A DNA stretch of 64,000 nt from Capitella teleta (GCA_000328365.1 KB310317.1:793197-857196); one strand, 5' to 3'. Counted from the stretch's first letter, positions 28,801-42,446 are shown. Numbers and translations are program-made. The notes: generated from the sequence alone by a model not told the origin.

Positions 28801-29820
28801 AACTTAGAGGCGAGGAGATGTAAGAATGTCGTTCTGCGATACGTACTCCGCACGCATCACCCTCCAGGAATACGAGGCTGGTCTACGCAGCTGCGCAAAG
28901 GATCACATTACGCGTACGCAGAGTTCGAAAGCGCAGTTCAACGTGTGAATATTAGCGTAGTGGACACAACTTATTGGTCCTTGGCTATTTCTTTATAGCT
29001 CCGCTTTCCAATCTACCGCCATTTCATCGATCATTGGTCGCCTGATGACGTCAGCGTGACATAAAAAATGAACAGCCAATTACGCGCCATCATGTGACTC
29101 AAGCGTCGGTAATGGGTTGCATATTAACGACATCTGCCGTTGGTGGGCGTTATTTATGCTTTACAGGGCAAAGACACGCTGCTCCCTAAGATCTCAATGG
29201 TCTGCAAAGTAAGTGCTAAGCGGTTTATGAGACTATTTGCAGATCTGTTCGCTTTGTTCGGCGAAAGAAACGCACAGATTATAAACAATGAGCGCATGGC
29301 CATTGGTGTCCAGCAGAGAGATTCTCAGATCATGCTTTTGTCAGCGAAGGTCGCCAACAAATGTGTTGCAGTGATTGCCCTTCGATTCTTTGAAAAACGA
29401 TCTTCGTGGAATTCAGAGAGTGGAATAGAACGACCCTAAATTCTAAAGCTTGGCCGCGATCCAGGGCTTACATCTATAGATGCTTCAGTTGACTCGAACT
29501 ACAATGATATCCGGAGGCCCAACTAATTTCTCACTCAGAGGCTGCAGATTTTCTCATCCGAAACCAGCTCGCAAACATGCGCAATGAAGCTCGTTGCAAT
29601 ACGAGTCAAGTTACACTTAAAGCAACCCTTCCAAGAGGGTACGTACTCGCAAGCATTCATCAACCATTCAACATGCATCAAGATCTCAATCAAAAATTGC
29701 TTCGTTTCCAAGAACTCTTGGCACTAGTCATTGGCTTATTAGAGGGAACTTTGACAGCGTCCGGAAGCACACTTGGCCGTTCAGGTGAAATGCCAAAGTC
29801 ACTACGAGACTGATGATGCA
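28801..29820 (+). other. higher-GC region with two open frames and a promoter-like cluster, unrecognised
   Basis: A CRE palindrome TGACGTCA at 29046-29053 sits among ATTGG and CCAAT boxes at about 29030-29090. It lies ahead of an open frame of 99 codons (29140-29439) and another of 78 codons (29577-29813). Neither frame shows a known domain or signal peptide. This could be an unrecognised gene start; chance is not excluded. Confidence 0.25.
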
Positions 29821-30915
29821 GGTGTCACATCGCCATCAATGTGCTGGACCGTATAGTGCCGGACACCTGCAGTCAAGGACGGCAGTTTATCGCCGATGTG
29901 GTCCATGCATATTGATGAAAGCATCTCAATGAGGGCCAAGCGCCACAATTACTCCAACGACAACACAAGTCGACTGAAGATATATAAGTGGAGTAACGAT
30001 TAAGCAATAGGTATCGCCAAACTTAATGGGTGACAATATGGAATGGGCATAACTGACACTGGCATTGCACATTGTATAGAAGGAAATTACAAACTGGTCA
30101 TTCGGATTTGAAACAATACTATAGATTGCGGACCCTGCAGCTGATAAATATAGCTCCAATTAAATTGAGTTCTTAATTTCAGTATAAATATACCTTTTAT
30201 TGTTAACTTTGTGTTTTATAAATTTATTTTAACCAACCCATCTTCTTAGTAAAAATATCACCCGAGTAAATTGAGAGCTAGGGTACTCGAGCAGTTTTCC
30301 TTCCTGTGTACATTTATTATAAACCCTCGCTCGAGCATCATCGAGCAACACCTAGGCAAGGCTTTCAGAGCAGGATGTGCAATTTTGATTCATCCGCTCT
30401 CTTGTTCAAAATTAGCTTAATCATATTTTCTTTTTTTCTAAGTTTTTGGGGAATGCAGACTTCACTTCAAAGGAATATCCGCGTTCGTTATCTCGTCACT
30501 TCAGCATGACTCTCCACTTGGAGCTATATACTGCTGTCTAGTGTGCTTCTTTGTGCAAAGCTTTTTGAGTAAAATGCGATCCGTTTGTTTCGTCTGATCA
30601 GGAGACGTTCAATCGTGTGCTTGTTCCACTTGTGTTCAAGGGAAGTTTGAGTGACACGAATTGTTTATGGGTATGGGCCTGTTATGTCTGGCCTCCCTTG
30701 TAGTTGTACACATTTGTGGTATCAATTGTACACCATTTTGAGTTTTGACAGACGATTATGGCAAATTAAAGCAAGTTGTATCCTCGGCGATTAGCGTGTT
30801 TCAGAGTATCATAATTCATTTTTCCGATTGTCATCTTCATTTTTAACAGTGACTTGCAGTGAAATAAAATGTTAGGAGATGCAATGATTCAATTCTCGTG
30901 AATTAGTTTCCTTTT

Positions 30916-30948
<33 letters not shown>

Positions 30949-31095
30949 TCTTCTTTATTGTTGAACTAACACTGAGCGAGTAAACCAAGTTTCAACCCGG
31001 CTTATCTAATCAAGAAATTACGTTTAAGCTAATCCTAGATATGATCACCTTCACCTTGTAAAACCGAGCTAAATCAAGTAGAAGAAGAGTAACCT
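29821..31095. other. gene-poor stretch with a poly(T) tract
   Basis: No gene seen. A pure T run of about 30 bases lies at about 30917-30947. Confidence 0.5.
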
Positions 31096-31099
31096 GTGC

Positions 31100-31979
31100 A
31101 TTTGGTCAGTCTGACTTTTAATGCTGTTATTCCTATTAGTTCTATTCTAATTTCATTAACAGTGATGCCGATTTATCTCAATCAAATCAGTGCACACAAC
31201 TTGTTTTTCTTCACTTTTGGTGGCAAACAGGGCCTCGGACCATGGCTTGGCATTATTGAACGGATAAATGTGACATCGCTTTCGCACTATTGTTTTGTTT
31301 GAAAGTGCTGCTGCTTTGAACTTATACTGGGTACATTCTAAAGTCAAAACAAAGCTCAGCATGTTTATTGAACGGCCTATATAAATCAAGTTAGAACATT
31401 AAATAGTAAAAATTCCTACTAAACAATCAGACTCCAATAGGATTATTAAACACACCACAAGAGATACCTGGATTTGGGGCTGCAGTCAATCTTTTATATT
31501 GGTTCGATACTTACTAATTAAAGATGCAAGGATATCCGAATCTTTCAATCCAAGGGTAAGATGTTGATTCCCTGGCTGACTATATACCAACGTACAGTCT
31601 TTTGAGTCAGGACTTGAAATGGGGACCTTATATAATCTAACCAATGAAATCAATATTCGCGGTTTGTGGGCAGCGCTTTCAGCACCTTGGTGGAAAGTGC
31701 GCTATACAAAACGAATTATTTATTTTAACGAATTATTTAGATACCATTCCATTAAGAGACTCGTGATTGGATTCAGTCCTTTGTGATCCCACACCACTCG
31801 CATTCAAGTATTCCTCTCTCATTCAAAATTGATGTTTTGTTCGATTTCTTTACATAAATGAGTGCACAATAAGTTAGTCAATCCATACAAAGTACTAGTA
31901 GTTACTTTTTGGAATAATAGTTAAATTTAGCCAATTTTGAAGTTTGTTTTTAACAACTTTTGGTCCACTAGCTCTGTAC
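31100..31979 (+). mobile_element. diverged, interrupted Tc1/mariner-like element
   Basis: The left part (31100-31389) aligns with the interior of 46681-47382 ('TGTTATTCCTATTAGTTCTA', 'GCCGATTTATCTCAATCA', 'TATTGTTTTGTTTGAAAGTGC'). The right part (about 31800-31979) aligns with its right end, down to 'CTTTTGGTCCACTAGCTCTGTA'. About 400 bp of unrelated sequence separate the parts. More substitutions than in the two complete copies suggest an older insertion. Confidence 0.6.
31560..31740 (+). mobile_element. possible L2/CR1-type LINE or SINE 3' tail nested in the element
   Basis: The motif GCAGCGCTTTCAGCACC...GGAAAGTGCGCTATACAAAA followed by an A/T-rich tail resembles the conserved 3' end of L2/CR1-type retroposons. 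It lies between the two halves of the Tc1/mariner-like copy, so it probably inserted into it. Its left boundary is not clear. Confidence 0.4.
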
Positions 31980-34900
31980 ATCTGAATCTGCACTCGCAAC
32001 GCGCGTTCAAATTGCAAGAGAAAAATGAAAGAAAAATATTAAAACAGATAGAATTTGGAAATCAAATCAGATGGTGCATTTCGAGTAAGAAACAATTAAT
32101 TTTCTTTGGGATCCATAATTCAATTCTCACATCGGCTAAATCTAGATCATTAATAAGAATTATTCTAAATTGGTGTTATTTATCATTTCGATGTGGAAAG
32201 TTGTAGCAGAGTGCTTTCGTGCCACATCTAAGTACATGACTTACTTCTCGCCAAAAGAATATTAGTTTTCACTACCACCTTCCCATTGAACTCTTCACCA
32301 TTACATTAAAAATGCGCTAACACGATTAGTCAGAACATAGGAAAGGAATCGAGACAGTCAATCGCCTGCGTATAACCGATGATTACGTCCAACGCTGAAG
32401 CATCCTCAAACTTCCATCTCGGACGTTGAAATAAACTTATACTTTAGTAATTAATAACTAATTATAGAAAAAATAAAATCTATAAAAAATGTATATACCG
32501 CTCTGTTTGTCTAACTATCTGTCTGTCTGTTTGTACGTCTGTGCCAAAATTTGTTGGCTACTCGAATAAACGGCACTATTATTGCGCTGGGAGGCACCGT
32601 TCTTGCGTAATCTTTCATAGTAGTAATTTCGATTTTCTAAATTATTCAAGGTGTTGTATTGAAATTGACGCAGTACATTGCTAGCATATACATCTTACTA
32701 AATCCAGAGTGACCTGTCGATTGCTTGAAGAAAATGACACATGTCATTGTATTTGTTTGTGTTAAGTCGAAAATGATTTTAGACTACACTACTCAAGTTT
32801 TCGTTTCTTCTTGGATTTCTCACAATTTTTTATCAACTCAGACGAATGGCATCAAACTACACATGGGCATGGACATTTACTTTTTACATCTCCCATTTGA
32901 ATTTTTTAGGTCATTTTTTAGTTTTCAAAGTTTCAAATGAGGTCGACCATAGCTCATTCATTATTAAAGCTTGCGTCTTTCAGTTTACACCAAACGACTC
33001 CGTGCTACAGTATGTGCAATAAAGCTCAGAGCTATTACTGCGCCAGGTTGCACTGTTCTTGCGTAATCTTGCATAATAGCAATTACGATGCCATTTCTGC
33101 GCCATTTCTCCTTTTTTTTCTACTTTTCTCCTTGGATTTCTCCTCTCTTTTTTTTTCTTGACAATTTGTTATCCTCCTTGGATTTCTCCCTAAAAAGAAA
33201 TCTATATTTCAAGCTTTGACTGACTTCTTGTTATTACTTTCAATCTGATTTCCTGATCAGCAAACGTAAAGTAACATAGAAGCTTGCAATGTAGAATTCT
33301 ACGACATCATAACACCAGAATTAATACAAAATGTATCAAAATTGCTCATGTATCAATCTCAAAAACACGAACATTTCGACACCAATGCGACCTTCAATCA
33401 CTGCCAGTTTTAACCCTTACTCTGTGTTCAAATCCCAAGTGAGCACAGCGCACAAAGAGCGCAATTGCTTGACCATACCCATTCATTTCTCCTGGGAGTA
33501 AATGCACCGAGAATCTCTGAAGATATTCTGACCCATCTCAGGTGGCTACCTTAGGCAAGAGCCACAGGTGGCTGTCCTAATAATTAGGGATAACGTTCAA
33601 CTTCAGACTCAGGAGACCACAAAGGAACATTTTATCAATAAAAGATGCTGGCCATGAATTCTTGGTAAGTGCCTTCAGAAGACTTCAAAGATTTTTTTTC
33701 TGTGCATATAGAAATCTTTCATGATGTTCAAAAGAACTATTTGACTGTTGACGTTGGGCTTCGATATAATTATTGTCGATGGCGGTGTATATTTCTCTCA
33801 AACTGCACATTTCTTTACAGACCAGAGAAGTCACGGTGGAAAAGTGCGAGTGAGTGGGTGTCACTGCCACGCGTCTCGTATGAATACCAACGAGCATTTT
33901 GATGTTGCTTCACAACGAATTGCTTTTGCTTCGTGAATAAACAATCCATCATAACCCAACGCCCGCCCTGCCCTTTTTGTCCGCTGTTTGTTTCTCAATT
34001 ACAGCTTGAAATAACTTTGCGTGGCCTTTTTGTTTGACAGTCGGTTTTCAACGCGTACCGGTAGTCGCGAATTAAGGGGTCTTGCGTGCAACACGGAAAA
34101 ATCTTAATGTATTTGTATGCATTCTGGGGCAACACTGCAACCAGTGCTACTACGACTGTCACAAAAATGAGTCACATGATGAATTGTTCACAGGCTTCAA
34201 ATAAGGTGTATCTACTTGCAGCTCAATATAGAGTATTGAAAAGAAGTACAACATCTCAACTCATTCAGAATTGAAGAAAATGACTGCGGAGGCAGTCAGT
34301 TGAACCTTCGCGGGCACTCAATTGGCCATTCTGCCTAATTGATTTGTCGCAATGGCAGAGAAATGTGAGCGCATCAAGAGACAGCCTGATGGGCCCCGCG
34401 GGTCCCTACGGACGCCTGACCGCTGATTCCGCATGGATTTATGTCCACGGTAGACTCGCCTCGCCCTCGTGTGTGATTCGAACTGACCTCATGCTTCACC
34501 TATCTGCGCATAGTCCAGGCATCAATCATACCTGGGAATGGTGCAGCAGTCAGCCTCACTTAGACATCGACGCAGCGGGATAGTTTATTGCGGCGATGGT
34601 CTAGAAGTTCTTTACGAAATGCTGTGATCAAAAATTGCATGGATAGACCATGGTACTGCATATTCCTTATGTAATGAATAGGGTTCATATCGTAATATAC
34701 TAATAATCCTTCCCTTTTATCAACATGGAGCTGATCCAGGATTGAAGTATATATACAGACCGAGGCAATATTGCGGAACACTAATCTTTTAGAATTTATG
34801 CGTCCTGTTTTAATCAGAAATGTTCATTGCAGAATGGTCAAATTTATGCATTCTCATGTCGCAGCTTTTTTAGCGATCTGAATCATGAGGGACGTCGAGG

Positions 34901-36274
34901 TTTTTATTTATCAGAGAGATTATTTGATCACTCGTAGAATCGATCATTCATTGCATGGAATCGTATTTTTTTTTTTTTTTTTTTTTGTAAGCCCCCTACT
35001 CGTACATATAGCATGCATGTGTTCCCCATCCAACTAATTAATAGGCGAAAATGTTCCAATTCCGAATCACAACAAGCACATTTGTTAGCAATACGGTGAG
35101 AGAAAATAAAATTATCCGCAGCACAGTGGTTGCCTCAGAGGAAGAACTTTAAAAGCTTACATCCGGTAGCTTACCTGACCAAAATCATCATTACTTTGCT
35201 TGTCAGGTAAAACTCATTATCGGACTGGAGATTAATGGTTTTTCAGATAATGGGGAAATTACTTTGACACACCTCCGTTTGGCTGGAGCAGATGGAGAGG
35301 CCGCGCTGTCATCATTCTTGTGATGTTCAAGGAAACGCCTTGCTGTGTGGGCTCCATGGTTAGTTATAAGCCGTGGAAAGCAATCGACGACATACAGTGA
35401 GTACATCACGGAGAAGTATACTGGTCAGGGTTGATAATTGAGCGATGTGATAGTCTTATTTATCTCGTGTATAACTTCTCTTTGCCACCAAGTTTGTTCT
35501 TTAAGAATCAAAATAGAGGTACACAATGTACTCAAATATTAAAAAAACAAAGCAATGGCAGGATATTAAATTTCGGTGTCCGGGACGTAAACAGTCCGCC
35601 GATACTGGGTCGGATACTGGATATGTTATGCCTTACACGTATTTTCCCTCCTGTGACATGGAAATTGCTTCCCATTTCATGACCCGTCTATGCGTAATAA
35701 TTGCCATGGGTTAAATTCTAAACGCACACTCCAGGCGATGTCTATGGTAGCATATATGTGTGCAATATTAAAGCCTCTTGGCTCTTGCGACTGGCATCAT
35801 TAGCCATCTTGAAATTCAAACGAACTCCACCACACTGTTCAATGAAGTACTGAATAACTGTTGTATCCCCATTTTCAGTTGACAGCGAGATTAAGTCCAG
35901 TGGAAATAATTATGTGTTTACCAAATACTAGTGCGTCCACCTGCACGTGTAGACTATATCGCATATTCATTTCGCATGCGCATATTTAATTTATGATGCA
36001 TTCTTGAGTTGAAGCAACAACGCCAAGAAAAATGAGATGTAAAACTACGAAAATAAAGACTAAATTTATATTGAAAGTTTGACAAACAATGATTAATGAA
36101 CCGGAGCATTCAGTATGACTATATCTTAGGAGCGAAATTTCATCGTTTGTGAGTAAATACAAAGAAAACGTTACTTAGTATTTTCCAATGAAAAAAAATG
36201 GCCGCCATTGAACAACACGTAATTTCCACGGCACATTCTCCTAAATGCTGCTTTAACGATGTAACTCAATTGTG
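31980..36274. other. gene-poor stretch, nothing supported
   Basis: AT-rich with pyrimidine-rich tracts (about 33100-33190) and a T run at about 34969-34986. Short open frames lack domains, signal peptides or splice context. A slightly GC-richer patch at 34370-34580 has no recognisable product. Confidence 0.4.
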
Positions 36275-36997
36275 CTATTTCCGACCAGACCAGAATGCAC
36301 GGCACAAGGCATTACCGAAGTCCTCTGTTAACACCATGCATGTTTCACCACGGAAACAAAAATCCGTGGATGATTCCCTTGGAGTAGAAAAGCAGAATTT
36401 TGTAAGATTTATCGTGTAGCGACATTTTGTTGTCAAATTGATATCTGCCGACCGTGCAAGACCGCCGCGCTCGTCTTTGCATCCCAGTCTCTTCTCTTCC
36501 TGAACCTCAGAACAGACAGTGAAACTATCTTGCGGAGGAGAATCGTGTTCGGTGCCCGGTGAACTCGTCCAATCCATTGGAGCTGCGCTGAGGAGGCAAG
36601 GGCTTCGGCGACAGCCAACCAAACACACAAAGAAACTATGCATTTTGAGGTGTACGGGCCTGACAATGGAGTTCTGGCTCCCTGATAAACCATCATAATA
36701 TCGGAGTCGTTCATCCAAATTAACTACTTCTTGTGGTGCAATCAAGTCCGCGTTCGATATTAAGCAATATCGGTTGCAATGTGGGTGTCGTGTTGCCAGC
36801 CGAAGGTGCACGCTAAGAGATCGGGAGGCACATTGATGGGGGATGAGCGGTGGCAACCACGTCATCGCGACACAGAGCTCTCTGTCGGGTTTACTGCGCT
36901 CGCGAGAAAGATGATCTTTACAGTGAATTTGCTTACGGGCCTGCGTCGAAATGGACACTTCGTCCTCTGAGAAGACGAAAGTCACCTCTTCGCCCAT
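36275..36997 (-). other. unrecognised 240-codon open frame, possibly a decayed LINE piece
   Basis: The longest single open frame in the window, in a locally GC-rich patch (36430-36970). Its product is rich in Ser, Arg and Cys and shows no domain I recognise. A second minus-strand frame over 36714-36433 contains QLQWIGRVHRAPNTILLRKI. This loosely resembles the 'W-GHV-RM---RLP--LLY' region found after the reverse transcriptase in some non-LTR elements. Coding frame and identity are unresolved. Confidence 0.25.
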
Positions 36998-38551
36998 TTA
37001 CACTGTTTATCATGAATATAGATGAGTCCGAAGGAAACGCACGCCGTTTCTTAACACTGTTAAAATCACCTGCAGTGCAAAACACATTAAACATTGATCA
37101 AACATCTAGAAAACCCTCTATAGGTCAAATAATTATACTAATAACAGTCGTTTTAACATCGACATTGAACTTCAATGTAATTCACACATTTTAAACAGTT
37201 GAAGCATTTTAAACTTACAATAACTCATAATTTATACTTTCCAAAGGAAGAGTAAGATGTCATTCTTCTCTAATTAAGCTAACTTCGCTCTATTGAAAAA
37301 ATGTACTTGGTTATAGATAACCCTTTGAGCCATTTCAAGGGACACGTATAAAAGAAACTCGTTGAGTATATATCACACCCTAGCAGCATAATACTAAGTA
37401 CAATACAAATCACCCAGTAAGTAATGCTTAACCAAGAAAGTGAACTAATTCCTTTTCGTCGCACTGATGTCGCACCTGCGTTTGCTTTTATTACGTAACC
37501 CATCGCAGTGATGAACACAGCAAAAGGAAGCGTTTGTATGATTGGCTCGATGAATGCCAGATTCCCCTGCGTTTATACTTGTATACTTGAATAGTTATAG
37601 TGTAGTGCGGAGGTTTTCCTCCGTCGCATTCATATTTTTATAATGGGATAATTTACTTGTCGAGATTATAAAGACAAAACATGCAACGCTGGGATGTTTC
37701 CTTCAGAGCATAATTGGATGTTCTCAATTGGGTACTATAGGATTATTGAAATAACTATGAAACAAGGAACGCTTGATGAAATTCATAGCGATGAATCGCA
37801 TTATGTACATGTAATCATATTATTTGATTTATTTCTGCGGGGCTTAACTTTTGCGGTCGATGAAATAAGTACCCACGGAAACAAATTAAGCCGCCAGTAT
37901 GAAGCCCCCGCAGAAATTTCCCTCTTTACATTATTGAGAGCCGAAGCCCTATTACATGAGTTTTCAGAATTCTATAAGTTCCGTTCTTTTGAAAATGTAT
38001 ATACGATTGCATATAGATGTAGTGAGTTCTTAAAGAGGACCTCTGTTCATTTCTGAACCTTTTTAGATCGGTTCTGTGGGCTTTATTGAGGGACGAGAGA
38101 CCGTTTTTGAAAAATTTGGTCAACTGTGAATGATATTCAAGACAAATTAAAATACGAATTTCCTGCTCAAGCAGAATAGCTTGAAACGAGATGAGTGCGA
38201 GATTTCTTTCATGAGAACTGCTGAAAGTTCTGCTCACTCGATGGCTCCCGTTGTTAACAATAGGAGAATTACTTGTATGCTGTCACGACGGTATGAAATC
38301 GAACGCGAGAAGAAAGCGAGATTTTAAACCTCTCAAATTCAATATATCTAGGAATTAGCCCACAGCAAGCGTATTGTCTAAAAATATGTCGGTCAAAAGA
38401 CGTATTTGTCTTTTGGAATGTATCCTGTATCATCCGTTTCTAGTTGAAAACAACCAGAGGTCCTCTTTAAGTTTGTCCCGCCTTCAGTATGCAAGTAGAT
38501 TGATTATAATAAAACAAGAGCACCTTGAGATCAGCATGAAGCATATAATCC
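36998..38551. other. gene-poor stretch, nothing supported
   Basis: AT-rich with only short frames. A plus-strand frame at 37694-38056 (120 codons) lacks any domain, signal peptide or splice context and has the composition of its surroundings. Confidence 0.4.
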
Positions 38552-38770
38552 TTATAACGACGTCCCTTTTAGCTCATAATCGTCGCATATAAGCTGGACA
38601 ATATCTTCTGGTGAATGTTGTTCTGAGTTTCTTGGTTCGTAATTAGACGTAGCGTGTGCAACACATCTGGTGGCCCCTGCCGTGTTGACAGAAGCGGACA
38701 TCGTGGCCGGATGCAGAGGGACAAGAAGGCAGAGGAGAAGTATTGACACGTAACAAACACTCGGCATCAT
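38552..38770 (-). CDS. possible small secreted peptide, 72 residues
   Basis: A minus-strand frame begins MMPSVCYVSILLLCLLVPLH, a typical signal peptide, and runs 72 codons to a stop at 38554-38552. The predicted mature part has two cysteines (TRCVAH and LICDDYE), is acidic and has no basic cleavage site. An in-frame upstream ATG at 38833 would add 21 residues before the hydrophobic core, so the 38770 start is preferred. A TATA box lies upstream on the same strand. I recognise no family. An overlapping minus frame (38760-38569) is also open, so the coding frame is not certain. Confidence 0.35.
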   Translation of the reverse strand: MMPSVCYVSILLLCLLVPLHPATMSASVNTAGATRCVAHATSNYEPRNSEQHSPEDIVQLICDDYELKGTSL

Positions 38771-38922
38771 TTCGCCGACACTGAATGATGCCAAATTTGG
38801 TTTCGATGTCGCCCGAATTGGCGCAGGTGGCATGCCGAGGGGTCTTGGCTCGACAGTGCCTCCTCTTTGGGTTACTCTTGTGTTGGATCAGAACTGAGAA
38901 GTTGGCGGGTTGAATAATTCAG

Positions 38923-38937
38923 GATTATATATAGATA
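38923..38937 (-). promoter_or_regulatory. TATA-like box upstream of the small secreted frame
   Basis: Minus-strand CTATATATAATCC lies about 160 nt upstream of the ATG at 38770 and about 95 nt upstream of the ATG at 38833, a spacing that allows a short 5' UTR. AT-rich context lowers its weight. Confidence 0.3.
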
Positions 38938-38939
38938 GC

Positions 38940-41900
38940 TTTTAATGCTCACAAGTATATGCATGTACAGTATATGCAGGTGTATTACATATCACTTATT
39001 TACTGTGAATACAGACATTGCTCTTAAGCATTAACATAATGATATCATAATATTAACATCTAGGATAGGTTAAATTATGTTATATGATTCTGGATAATGA
39101 CGTGAAGCAAGTCGTTTACCAGGAATATATTTAGATCAGGCAAATTTTCGTAAAATCGTAAAAGATATTTCAACTTCTAAGTGATAACACTTTCATCGTT
39201 GCATCGGCAGCATAATCATAGTTACCGCAGCATAATATTATAGCTATATACATCAAGTCATATATAAGCAACGTGAGAATTTTCTCGGAAAAATCGCATG
39301 GACATTTTTTAGTACGTCATACCACAATATACTTTGATATTAATCAACCCACACGCTCACCAAAACTCCTACAAACATCCTTCATCTCAGTCATTTGTCG
39401 GTCGTGGAATACATCATAATAAAGTGATCTCTGCGATACTTAATGTACATGTAATTGCTACCATGCATCAAGATAGTGTCCATTAAAATGCAGATAAGGC
39501 ATTTATCAATGACGCAATTCCGAGACATGAAGATCACTCGCTCTCTTATTGCCCAATAACCGGACAACGCAATGACCGCAGCGATGCCTAGTTTACGTAA
39601 TTACGCGAGAGACTTAATTAGCAAGCATGTCGACGCTAAGCTCAAATAATTGCTAATCCTCTGCGAAGCTCAAAGGGACTCGTGGCTGAGGTCAGGGCAT
39701 GTTTCGTGACAAAATTGTATAAATTCAATAATTAATATATGTACAAATAGCAAACATACATGCATGTGTGTGTTCATTAGTGTATCATTCGCCCTAATTG
39801 ACTCTCACAAAATGAGATGTATGAATGTTAAATTCCCTTTATTAATATTCAATAATGATTGAACGATTGTTCCACTTCTTCATGTTATTCTTGGTATCTT
39901 TCACTATAGCATATTCACCTGTATTGCTCAGTCAAAATTTCCATGGAATTATTTCCTTGGAATATAGTTACGTGCTGTGTTGTGGTGTCTTTAAGTAAAG
40001 TAATTAAGTAAAGTAATTAATCGCCTCTGACTGTAAAAAGTTTCGTTATACTTCGTTTGCGAACCCAAAACAGACACATGCTTCACATTTATAAAGTCTG
40101 TAAAAACCTGCTTGCGTTTTGTCGTCAAAGTGGGATATTCCGATTTTGTTTGCTTTGTTCCCTTTTGTATAATATGGTTTCCATTTGTTCACGGTTTCTG
40201 GTTTTGTCTAAGCGTTTAAGAAAGAAAAAAACGTTGGTCCCCAAAAATGTGATGTCTGTTTAGAGAATTTGTGTGCCCTAAAGTTTGCGGTACAATTAAA
40301 GAGAAATCGTTGGACGGATCTGTGACTTTTGTCTGATTAAACAAAAGTTGAGAACTGACCTCTCGAGCTGAATACCAAGCAAGTTTGTCGGTGAAAGAAG
40401 CGGAAATGAAGAAGCGCTGGGCTTTTAATCCGTATGCTGCGTGGGGCGCTCTATCTGTCGTCTGCTGTTTTCGCGGGTGAAGTGTCGCTCAGCGCTGCGT
40501 TGATTTGCTGCCTCTGGTGGGTAGACTATCGGCGTGAGCGGTCTCTTATAGAGCCAGGGTGATATCGTCAGACCGATCTGCCCACGATCAGATCAGCCCA
40601 CGGGGCAGCTCAAGTGTCTCAAGCAATAAGGGAAGTTACGTTGTCGGATTGTTGCGTTGTTAGGTCCAGAATGCGAGGAGCTCTCGTGGGCTTCAGGTAT
40701 TGACCTCTCTGTGGATTGCTATGAAAAAGTGGGCTTGACATCGCCAAGGTTAAAAACCGGGACGTTATTTATACCTTTTGGTAATCACGTGACCATGGTC
40801 ACGTTTTGCGTCGACTTGCCATGCAATGCAGGATTATCATATCCTTATGGTGCCAAAGCGTCTTGACCAATCGACGCCACGTTTCGTTTCACTCCGGACC
40901 ATGTCGGCCTACTATATTGTACTTAGTACTTGCCTTGAAATGACCCACACCTCTCACATTATAGCTGTTATATTAATTAATTCAGCGGGTTATTAATAAT
41001 GTTATACGTTATAAAACAAATTTCACGCCACCAAGGCTTGAATTAATTACCAGAATGTCTAAGAACGCCAAGTATTGTAGCATCATTCAGTGGACAGCAG
41101 GGTATGACACTTTATTTATGCAATACCTCCTCGGATGTATCATTCAACTTTTCTTTCGATAACATTTCATTAAATATATTAGTGTGTTTTGCCTTCACAT
41201 GTGTTCGTGTCGGAAAAGTCCGCATTGTTACAATCAATTAACACTATCGACCAGAGCCGCAATTAGGTGCATGATTATGTAAATGCACAAGCATAAAACA
41301 GTGCCATAGAAAATGTTGCCGCACACACACACGCACGCACGCAAAATATTCAACAATTAGTCATTTAAAGAGCCTCATGCACTATACGATAGCGTAACTT
41401 CAGCGACCTTGTCGGGGCTGACCGCTCTGCAAAATGGCACTTATGTACTTCAAATCGAATGGAATATTTACCCATCGGAAGCATGGCGCAGACCCCCAGT
41501 GCAATGTTTCAACTGACAGAAATATGGTCACGTCTTATTTACGTGTAGAGGTGAAATAAGCTTGTGGTATGTGCTTAAGACTGCGTATGGAAACTATATA
41601 TGCCCTACTGAATTGTGGAGAATTCTTCAGTCCTTTGCCGGAACATGTAAGACTTAAGGCCTCACAAAACCAAACCATACATCAATCAGCGTGGGATGGT
41701 GAACGCAAGAGAACCGGTTTTGATGCACCTGAAGCAGAAATCCTGAACTCAGATCATTGGTTGTGGCAGTCTGTGAGATACCTCCGTCGGCTCTGGTTTT
41801 ACGCGACTTCACAGAATTTATTCGCATAAATAAATGCAAGTGTTCAATATACAAGAGTGTATGAAGAAGTGGGGAGAGCAATATGCAATGGCAGCAACAA

Positions 41901-42414
41901 TGACCGGTAATTTAGTTATAAAATTACGATCAGTGTAAAATGATCTGACGAAAATGTTTCCAAGTATCAGGTCACTCACGCCTATTTCGAATTTTATTTC
42001 TAGTTTTCTACAAATATTGTAACTCCGTCGAGATAATCAACTCTTGGGTGATCTCCCGTATATATGCAGGAGATGACAAATGAGGAGAGAAATGATGCGT
42101 CAATTGCATCTTCTGTGCTGTTAGCTTTTCCTAAGATGATTGATGGTGCAATCCAGATGTTATTGGAATATGAGAGCCCGAAGCCATTTCCGAAATACCT
42201 TTGATCTCACTGCATAGATTGTGCGACCGGCAAACAATCGGGTAGTGCCTTTAAAAAAAATCAAATCGGAGAAATTGTATTGCTAAATCAAGAGTGTTCC
42301 CCATGAAAATATCCGAGTAAAAAAGTTCGTAGTAAATTAAAATGGTAACTGTGCATCAAGACTATAATACGAAAATATACGGTCAATTGCAGCGGCTACT
42401 ATCGTTCACAGCAA
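38940..42414. other. gene-poor stretch, nothing supported
   Basis: AT-rich with a GC-richer patch at 40380-40900 containing a 69-codon frame without recognisable domain. Short direct repeats (AAGTAAAGTAATT twice near 39990-40020) and a small CA-type tract near 41325 are present. Confidence 0.4.
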
Positions 42415-42446
42415 GGCGTGAGGCGGCGTGAGGCGGCGTGAGGCAG
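42415..42446. repeat. three-unit tandem repeat of GGCGTGAGGC
   Basis: A ten-base GC-rich unit (AGGCGGCGTG phase) repeated three times in AT-rich surroundings, next to the unclassified interspersed repeat. Confidence 0.7.

Noticed and set aside
29046-29053. CRE palindrome TGACGTCA as evidence for an ATF/CREB-regulated gene
   Set aside because: The same octamer occurs several times in the window, including inside a metalloprotease exon (about 3585) and near 44870, so it carries little weight alone.
40624-40633. CAATAAGGGA, identical to part of the TTAA-element end
   Set aside because: Only ten bases match; the rest of the 19-bp end and the TTAA flank are absent, so chance is sufficient.
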